This document shows positions 57,277 through 64,000 of a stretch of 64,000 bases of DNA, piece after piece (position 1 is the first letter of the stretch; each line of letters starts with the position of its first letter). A model generated the notes under the pieces. The model searched no databases. It saw only the letters and a list, made by a program, of their open reading frames with translations, and was not told the DNA's origin. The DNA is taken from the NCBI GenBank assembly GCA_905221605.1, contig CAJNDS010002269.1, positions 432,094-496,093 of the forward strand, read 5' to 3'. The translations under genes were made by a program, and so were the position numbers. The DNA comes from Symbiodinium natans (lineage: Eukaryota > Sar > Dinophyceae > Suessiales > Symbiodiniaceae).

Positions 57277-57929
57277 AACCCTAAACCCTAAACCCTAAAC
57301 CCTAAACCCTAAACCCTAAACCCTAGACCATCCTAGGCTGCTGCCCATGTCTTGGCATGTCGGACCGTGCTCTGGAGCATGAGGCTCGGGGCTGTGTCTA
57401 AGTAGGTCCATCTTGCTATCTGGCGGTGGCGGGGGGAGTATATAGGGTTTAGGGCTTAGGGTTTAGGGTTTGGGGTTTGGGGTTTATGGTTTTAGGGTTT
57501 AAGGATTAGGGGTTAGGGTTCAGGAATCTACTAGGCTCCTCAGTGACACGGTCGCATAAGAATACTCCTTCCAGTTTAGGGTAGCATAGAGCGAGCAAAA
57601 AGAGCTTGGATTGGATGGGCCCCCCCCCCCTCCCCGCCAGGTCTTTGCAGCCGTCAGCAGCAAAGCAGTTGCTCACAGATGACCGTGGCCTCGGCAATTC
57701 ATGGGATCCCAGCTCGGTACCCGTGGGGTTTCCAACCCCCCCCTCCCCAAAACCCTAAACCACAAACCCTCAACACACTCCTAGGTGGTTCGATGCCAGG
57801 AATGGGGGTGCGGAACTACAGGGTTTGAGGGGTTTCAGTACCCTAAACCCTAAATCCTAAACCCTAAGCCGCCCTACCAGATATCATGTAAATGTTCATG
57901 ACTTCGCGGGCAAGGTCATGCCTCTCCTG

Positions 57930-57998
57930 CGGGCAAGGTCACATAAAGAGCGGGCAAGGTCATGTGGACCATGCCCGCTCTTCGTGTGACCTTGCCCG
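57930..57998. repeat. 27-bp inverted repeat (hairpin)
   Basis: The left arm CGGGCAAGGTCACATAAAGA... (57930-57956) pairs with the right arm at 57972-57998 across a 15-bp loop, with about two mismatches. GCGGGCAAGGTCA also occurs as a direct repeat three times from 57906. It could be a foldback element or protein-binding site. Confidence 0.8.
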
Positions 57999-58298
57999 GC
58001 CCCCTACCCTCAACCACGAATCTGCCCTGTACCCCCCGCTCCTGAAGACCCCGACTATACTGAGGTGGATGGAAGCTGGTTTCTAACGTTCTTCATGGAC
58101 GGCCCTAAACCGAAAAAGCCTGAAGTGAGTGCTTTAGGGTTTAGGGTTGAGGGCCCTGGGGTATGGAGCCTGGTTGAATGACTGAGCGAACTTTATATGT
58201 CCACATGCTATGGGGTGGGTGGGTACTTCTCCATGAAAAAGCTCGACTAGTGAATGCTTGGACTTGAGATGCTGAACCCTAAGCCCAAACCAAAAACC

Positions 58299-58433
58299 CT
58301 AAACCCTATAAACCCTATAAACCCTATAAACCCTATAAACCCTATAAACCCTATAAACCCTATAAACCCTATAAACCCTATAAACCCTATAAACCCTATA
58401 AACCCTATAAACCCTATAAACCCTATAAACCCA
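58299..58433. repeat. Variant telomere-like array, 9-mer AACCCTATA
   Basis: Fourteen or so near-perfect AACCCTATA units, then A-rich AAAACCC derivatives. It is derived from the CCCTAAA heptamer by a 2-bp insertion and then homogenised. Confidence 0.9.
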
Positions 58434-58609
58434 AAAACCCAAAAAAACCCAAAAAACCAAAAAAAACAAAAAAAACCCAAAAAACCCAAAAACCCTACAA
58501 ACCCTATAAACCCTAAACCCTAAACCGCAACACGCAAGAAAGCCCCCCTGAACCCTATAAGCCCCCAAAACGGGCGCAGAGGCCTGCGGCTTCGAGGCTG
58601 TCTGCGGAC

Positions 58610-58690
58610 TCATGCCGTGAAGAGATCAGCCGGCTTGAAGCCATCCGCCTGCAGTTGCTTTCTTTCTTCTGCAACTCCCCGGCTCTTGCT
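58610..58690 (-). CDS. Candidate terminal exon fragment
   Basis: Minus-strand frame ending ERKQLQADGFKPADLFTA and TGA at 58610. The DGFKPADL motif resembles repeats common in dinoflagellate proteins, but the piece is short. Confidence 0.22.
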   Translation of the reverse strand, partial: SKSRGVAEERKQLQADGFKPADLFTA

Positions 58691-61460
58691 TTTGACGGTT
58701 TTGGTGGCTTAGGGATGAGGGTGTAGGGTTTCGGGTGTAGGGCTTTGAGGGTTCAGGGCTTGCAGCTTTATGGTGTTCAAGGTTTTGGGGCTGAGGGCCA
58801 GGAGTGTTTAAGGGCCGAGAAGCTTGTCCAGAGCCAAGGAACCCCCCATATCCTCTTGGGTTTTATATAAACAAGAATGAAAAATAATTCCCAAGGGGGA
58901 TTTAGTGCTAAGGCTACCCTAGGCCCACCCTCTCCTTCTGCGAAGCCTTGGCAAGCTTTGGCCGCCAGGCTGGTGTGCCCTTCTGGTTGCTGCCGGCACC
59001 TCAGGGGACCTCCGGCAGTTCAGCCGGTGCAACTGCCCAAACACTTGGTTTTTCAAGGGAGAGACCCGGGAGCTTGCCAGGCCGGTCGGTGCCTTTGGGG
59101 ACTAAGAAGCTCAGAGAAAGGCCGGTGCCAAGGCAGCCCCGGGGCGAAACTCGCTCTAGGTCCTCTCAAAAGGGCCCCTGAAAGGCCCTGAACTCGAAGG
59201 GGCCCTGGAAGGCCCTTAACAAAAACGGGGGGGGCCACTTGAGAAAGTCTTTGGGGGGGCCGCTTCGGAAGTTGTTTTGGGGTCTTCCAAGCTTGCCAAC
59301 AGTTGGATTTCTTTTCCAAGTGTCCCATGGGGCCCGCAAGCCGAAGCGTTCGCGACCAAGTGTCCTAAGTTTTCCCTGAACAATGTGAACTTGGAATGGC
59401 TTTCGCTTGGTGTGATTTCGCTCCGGCTGGGTTCGCTGCGAGTGTCTGTCTGGGTGGGCATACTAAGGCCACCAACGCTCCCACGCCCTAAACCCTAAAC
59501 CATAAGCCCCCAAACCCTAAACCCAATTTGGGCCGTATCAGGCCCGAAGAAGTCGCTGAGCCTAAGAGAGCCAAGGGATGGCCGCGCCGGAATTCGGGGA
59601 TCTCCTCCCCCACCCTCCACCACCCCCTCCCCTCAAGAAGAAAAAAGCAGAAAGAAGACCCCTCGACGGGTTAGAGGTTCCTGGCCCAAGAAACCCTTAA
59701 CCCCTAAACCCTAAACCCTAGCCCTAAACCCTAAACCCTAAACCCTGAACCCTCAACCCTCAACGGAACCGAGAGCAGAGTCTGAGTGCGGAGTTTAAGC
59801 TTTAGTGTTGACGCACAGAGCCAGGGACCCAAAAAAAGAGTTCTAAACCCTAAGCCCTAAGCCCTAAGCCCTGAGCCCTAAGCCCTAAGCCCTAAGCCCT
59901 AAGCCCTAGACCCTAAACCCTTAACCCTGAACACTAAAATCGTGACCTACATGTTTTTTTTCTGGGAAAAGGAGGCCCTAGATATACCTCATATAGTCCC
60001 TATATTCCGAAGTAGCCCCCAGATGACTCCTAAATAACCCCTAAAGTCCCTTATAAGGGTCCCTCCTTTAGTCCCTCGAATGTGGAGGTTCGTGGGTAAT
60101 TCTATGTATCGGAAGTGCATAGTGATGATGACCTGGCTTTGGTGCTTATAGCCTATAGCTGACAATACCACTCCTCTCTAGCAGTACCAAGAGTAGCCAT
60201 AAACCCTAAACACTAAACCCTAAACTCTAAACCCTAAACCCTAAACCAGTACTTTCAAGCAGGGCTTGGGGCTCAGGGCTTTGGGTTCAAGGTTTCAGGA
60301 CTTTCGTGCCTGCTGTTCAAGCCTCAGGGCTTATAGCCCTAAACCCTAAACCCTAAACCCCTAAACCCTAAACCCTAAACCCTAATCCCTAATCCCTAGG
60401 AGGGTTGTGGGACACAACCTTTATCGGCTCGTGGGCTGAAAGGTCCCTACACTACTAACCCTCACTCCCCCCCCCTCGCCTCAGTGGAGGACGGCATCAG
60501 AACTAGAAGTGATGTGTCCTGGACGGTCACCTGAAAGGGGCTTGGGCCTTGGAGGCGTCCGGTTTTTGGAGTTTGGAGGGTTCGGGGTCCAAATTCCGTC
60601 TTGCGCATTCGCGTGCTGATCCAGATTCTGAGCCCTTTAAACCAGCCCAAACCGGGTACATCCCACTGAACCTTTGATTCTCAAACCCCTGAAGTCTCAA
60701 CCTTGAGCCCCTCATAGCTGAGACTCACTCAAATAAGGATAGCCAGTGACCCCCTAAACTTAACCTGCTCAGCTGGAGCGACTTCGGCTTTCTCAAGGGC
60801 CCACATCTCCCAAACCCACACAACCATCAGCCCCCCCAAGAAAAGAAGCCGAAAGATTTAGGCTTTGGGGCTGAGGTTTGGGACGCCTAGGGCTTTGCTG
60901 CGGAATGAGCCTTCTCCATCGTCCAGGTCTTGCTGATAAGTTCGCCCGTCTTGCATCGGAGAGGGGCTGTGATGGTTTCGCGGGCACCTGCAAGGTTTTG
61001 CTTCGGGTTGAATCAGGGCTTTGGATTTGGGGTTTAGGGCTTAGAGTTCGCTTCGGGTTGAATCAGGGTTTAGGGTTTAGGGCTTAGTGTTTGGGATCTA
61101 GCTAGGCTTGCTGGTCGGGGTTCAGGTTTTGAAGGTTCAGAGACTCCTGGGCTTCATTGCGGCTGTCAGGTTTTGTTGCTTACGCTGCTTAAGACCCGAG
61201 TAGGGTTGTTAGGGTTTGTTGTCAAGCGTAGTTATGTATGGGTTACTTCAAACTGTGGCGGTTTCTGGTTGTTTGGGTTGCTTAGAATGAAGATTGGAGG
61301 TGTAACAGGCTGGACATACCAGGCTTCTGGCTACGACGGCGCGTTGTGCCGTTTGCAGTTTCACCGTGGCTTTCTGATCTTTGCATCTCAAACCCGTAAC
61401 CCATACATGAAATTCCACGTGAAGCTCAAATCCAAAGCCATGCTGATAGAACCTTCCACG

Positions 61461-61579
61461 TAACTACGACTTGCTTAAGAACACCCCCCCCCCAAAAAAA
61501 AAAAAAAATCTGCCATATAAGGGTAATATAGGGCTTACAATTTTATATTTGTTGGGTGTTCTTAAGCAAATAGTAGTTA
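61461..61579. mobile_element. MITE-like element with about 25-bp TIRs
   Basis: The left end TAACTACGACTTGCTTAAGA is followed by ACACCC; the right end reads GGGTGTTCTTAAGCAAATAG then TAGTTA, the complement with a few mismatches. The body has a C-run, an A-run and AT-rich sequence. No ORF; a single copy in the window. Confidence 0.75.
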
Positions 61580-62780
61580 AACCCTAAACCCTAAACCCTA
61601 ACTCCTAAACCCTGAACCCTAAACCCCTTAGCCTGGAAGTTCGCCAAGCGCTGCTCAGTCCAGCAAAACACTTTTATGTCAGAAGGGAGGGGATTGCGCA
61701 GGCTAAGCCTTAAGTGGGGAGGCGGGCTTAGCCACCTCCCCAGGTTGGCCCTGGCACTTCACTTGATACTCTTTCAAAAGATACAAAGGGTGAGTAGTAG
61801 CACCGAAGTGAGAGATGAGCTTGATCAAGCCATCACTTTAATCACTTTGGAATGACCGTGCGTCCAGCTCTTGCGGCTGCTAGTGGCACCGGCGCCTGCA
61901 AGCCCGACTTCGCCTGCCACGTCGATAGTTTCTACACCATGAAGGACATCGAGCGTAGTAAGAGTGAGACGCAGAAGTCGTCGTATGTGCGCGTAGGCTG
62001 GGAGGTTGTAGTCTCCGAGGTTGTAGTCTCCGGCTGAAGGGCGGTAGCATTGCAACCGTAAATTGTGCCAGCCTGGGCAAGCCTATTATTTTGAGTATAT
62101 GTGTGGCCAGCAAGCACCGCCGCCTTCTCCTTGGTCGCCCAGGAACCTTATTCTAACAAGGGTACCCTTTGGATACCCTAAACCCTAAACCCTAAACCCT
62201 AAACCCCAAACCCCAAACCCTAAACATCCCTAAACCCTAAACATCCCTAAGCCCCAAGGCCTGAGCCCTTTGCCCTAAGCCCTAAACCCTACCCTAAACC
62301 CCAAACCCTAAACCCCCAAAGCAATGAGCTCACGGGCGCCACTGGGCTGCTAAGTCTCTGACAGGCCCACGGTTGTGGTCAGCATGTCCAGCTCGTAGGT
62401 TTTCACCAAGCTCCAGGTACCGATGGAATCCTTAGTAACAAAGGTACCCTAAACTCTAAACCCTAAACCCTAAGCCCTAAACCCTAAACCCTAAACCCTA
62501 CACCCTAAATGAGCGGTTGGCAAAAGTATGGTCCCTCTGAGGTCCCTAGTATAAGGCGGCACCTAATATATTGGGTGTCCAAAAAGGGGCCCTAACTAAT
62601 TTTGACAACTACCTGAATCTAATAAGGAGGGTACCCTAAACCCTAAACCCTGAACCCTAAACCCTAAACCCTAAACTACCCTACCCTTTTGGGGAGGGGG
62701 GGGGGTTAGGGCAGTTCAGGGTTTAGGGCTTCTGTATAGGGGAACTTGGAGCCAGCAAACAAGCAGGCAAAAGGGCACCA

Positions 62781-62879
62781 CCTACTACACCTCCTACTAC
62801 TACTACTACTACTACTGCTGCTACTACTACTACTGCTACTACTACTGCTACTACGACGACGACGACGACGCCTACTACC
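62781..62879. repeat. (CTA)n trinucleotide repeat
   Basis: CTA units with interspersed CTG, then CGA units. The 3-bp period leaves open frames (poly-Leu on plus, poly-Ser on minus), so a coding repeat cannot be excluded. Confidence 0.85.
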
Positions 62880-63205
62880 GCCAAGAATCCACCTCATAGA
62901 TACGGAGGACCTTGTCCGACAGCTGTCGCTGCGACAGAAGCGCTGCGCGGCCAGTGCCCAAGATTTTCACATCGCTGACCTCCTAGCATGGCCCTTAACA
63001 CTCTGAAAAATATTCGGGTGTGATGGTTTTAGGGTTTAGGGGTTTAAGGGTTATGATCCTCCTCTTGAACCCAATAAGGGAAGATAACAGAATGGCCCAA
63101 GGGCAGCCTAGCTTCTTCGTCGTCCGGGACATCAGTCTGCAAGACCTGCACCCAAGGATCGCCCTGGCGCCTGTAGATGACAAACCTTACTCCCAAGCGG
63201 AGAAA

Positions 63206-63308
63206 GGGTTTAAACGTTCATATTCCTACCAAATAAGGAAGGGTTAAACTTTAATATTCCTACCAAATAAGGAAGGGTTAAACTTTAATGTTCCTACCAC
63301 ATAAGGAA
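63206..63308. repeat. 34-bp tandem repeat, three units
   Basis: Three near-identical units of 34-35 bp, each containing ATTCCTACCAAATAAGGAA or a one-base variant. Confidence 0.85.
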
Positions 63309-63537
63309 ACCCAACAAAGTTTAAAGTTCAGCGATTTGCTATAGCTAGGTAAGAAACTGATCCGGTCAGCAGGCAGTTGACGAGCATTGCCAACCTACGG
63401 TCGCAAAGTTGCCGCCCACATCGCAACGACCCGCCTTGTCCTGAGGTGCTGATGTACACTTTCAGTTCTATAGGGGAGTATAGCATCCCAAAAAGTGTAA
63501 AGTGCACTCACTCATCTACTAAGTGTCTCCTCGACCG

Positions 63538-63879
63538 TCAGGAGAAGGCTCGGTTGACGACCAGTGTTTCGCCGTCCGTTGCGTGACACCTGTTGAGAGT
63601 GCCAACAGGAAACTCCAGGTCCTGCCTCTGGGTCCAGCTGCCCCCTTGAAACTCGAAAGTTCGTAGCGTCTGGCCTTGTGGGATTCGCTCGTACACCAGC
63701 AAGCTGCCTCCGAGACTTACATCATTGTTGCCAACGTCCGCAAATGCTTGCTGACTTGCAAAACTCCAGGATGTGCCATGATGGACAAAGCTGTAGCAGT
63801 CTATTGACGCCCAGACGATTGCCAAACCTGCATTGCTGATGGCGGACCTTTCTCCGAATCTGTCTGCTGGCGTGACACC
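63538..63879 (-). CDS. Exon of an FG-GAP / beta-propeller-like protein (partial gene)
   Basis: CTCAG|GGTGTC opens a frame to TGA at 63538. The sequence reads like two FG-GAP blades: ADRFGERSAISNAGLAIVWA, then GNNDVSLGGSLLVYERI, then GGSWTQRQDLEFP and ATDGETLVV, the D-FG-VAI-LVVGA...WTQ-QKL pattern of such repeats. The exon may end earlier at a GTC donor, in which case the TGA is intronic. Upstream exons would lie beyond the right edge; 63895-64000 has open frames on both strands. FG-GAP proteins are usually extracellular or secreted binding domains. Confidence 0.5.
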   Translation of the reverse strand, partial: GVTPADRFGERSAISNAGLAIVWASIDCYSFVHHGTSWSFASQQAFADVGNNDVSLGGSLLVYERIPQGQTLRTFEFQGGSWTQRQDLEFPVGTLNRCHATDGETLVVNRAFS

Positions 63880-64000
63880 CTGAGCTTCGACCCCTTTAAG
63901 TCAGCATCCAGCTGCCACCCAGATTCCGAAGCACCAGCTTGAAGGTCTGAACCAGGAGATCGCGTCCATTATCGAAGCTTACAAATTCCGTGGAACCGTG

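Larger units (their letters stand above)
57277..63537. other. Repeat-rich right part without firm genes
   Basis: Telomere-like arrays (57272-57326, 59690-59760, 60200-60250, 60340-60395, 62170-62225, 62450-62510), poly(C) run near 57620, the hairpin at 57930, the TIR element at 61461 and unique stretches at 58870-59470, 60460-61200 and 61850-62150. Open frames at 61850-62040 exist on both strands and cannot be decided. Confidence 0.4.

Noticed and set aside
57704-57728. CAGCTCGGTACCCG resembling a cloning-vector polylinker
   Set aside because: Only a short partial match, with no restriction-site series or vector backbone around it; chance or family C relative.
58254-58523. ORFs reading NPINPINP or GFIGFIG
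   Set aside because: Pure product of the AACCCTATA array.
62746-63006. Plus-strand ORF with a poly-Leu run
   Set aside because: Created by a (CTA)n repeat. The tail after the repeat is open but has no domain or splice support, so I list only the repeat.

Overview
The window looks like nuclear DNA of a dinoflagellate with a peridinin-type plastid; the genus cannot be told. Four things point there. A plastid ATP synthase subunit c gene (atpH), nuclear in these algae, occurs as a head-to-tail tandem array with a bipartite plastid-targeting leader. Introns of that gene start almost always with GC (23 of 26 by my reading; GT twice, GA once) and end in AG, with AG|G at nearly every junction. A sequence resembling the dinoflagellate spliced leader sits in the LTRs of a retroelement. 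Plant/dinoflagellate-type telomeric heptamers (TTTAGGG / CCCTAAA) are scattered through almost every non-coding interval.

Layout. 1 to about 27.5 kb: four tandem atpH genes, all on the minus strand, 8 coding exons each (copy 1 is cut by the left edge and keeps exons 1-5). Exons are 26-87 bp; introns run from about 0.25 to 2.1 kb and consist mainly of short telomere-like arrays, MITE-like elements and microsatellites. A conserved segment lies 0.6-0.9 kb upstream of each start codon, and every ATG is preceded by AG|G, so a 5' UTR intron or a trans-splice site just before the start codon is likely. A single-exon ubiquitin-like/ankyrin gene is nested in intron 2 of copy 1. 27.5-45.5 kb: telomere-like arrays alternate with 50-190 bp unique islands, many of which read as exons on the minus strand with the same splice borders; they probably belong to one or two unidentified genes. 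45.57-48.19 kb: a 2.6-kb compound microsatellite.

48.61-57.27 kb: a complete, recent LTR retroelement on the minus strand with 287-bp LTRs, a CCCTA target duplication, a copia-like half-tRNA primer site and a polypurine tract. It has two long intact ORFs joined by a TGATG stop-start overlap and no reverse transcriptase, integrase, RNase H or protease that I can recognise. ORF1 (1826 aa) combines WW, S1-like, poly(A)-binding-protein C-terminal (MLLE) and three CCCH zinc-finger modules; ORF2 (723 aa) has three more CCCH fingers. This is the most unusual object in the window.

57.3-64 kb: more telomere-like arrays, a long hairpin, a TIR element, tandem repeats, and an exon of an FG-GAP/beta-propeller-like protein near the right edge. 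The atpH copies supply the proton-carrying c-ring subunit of plastid F-type ATP synthase; the remaining genes have no visible functional link to them.
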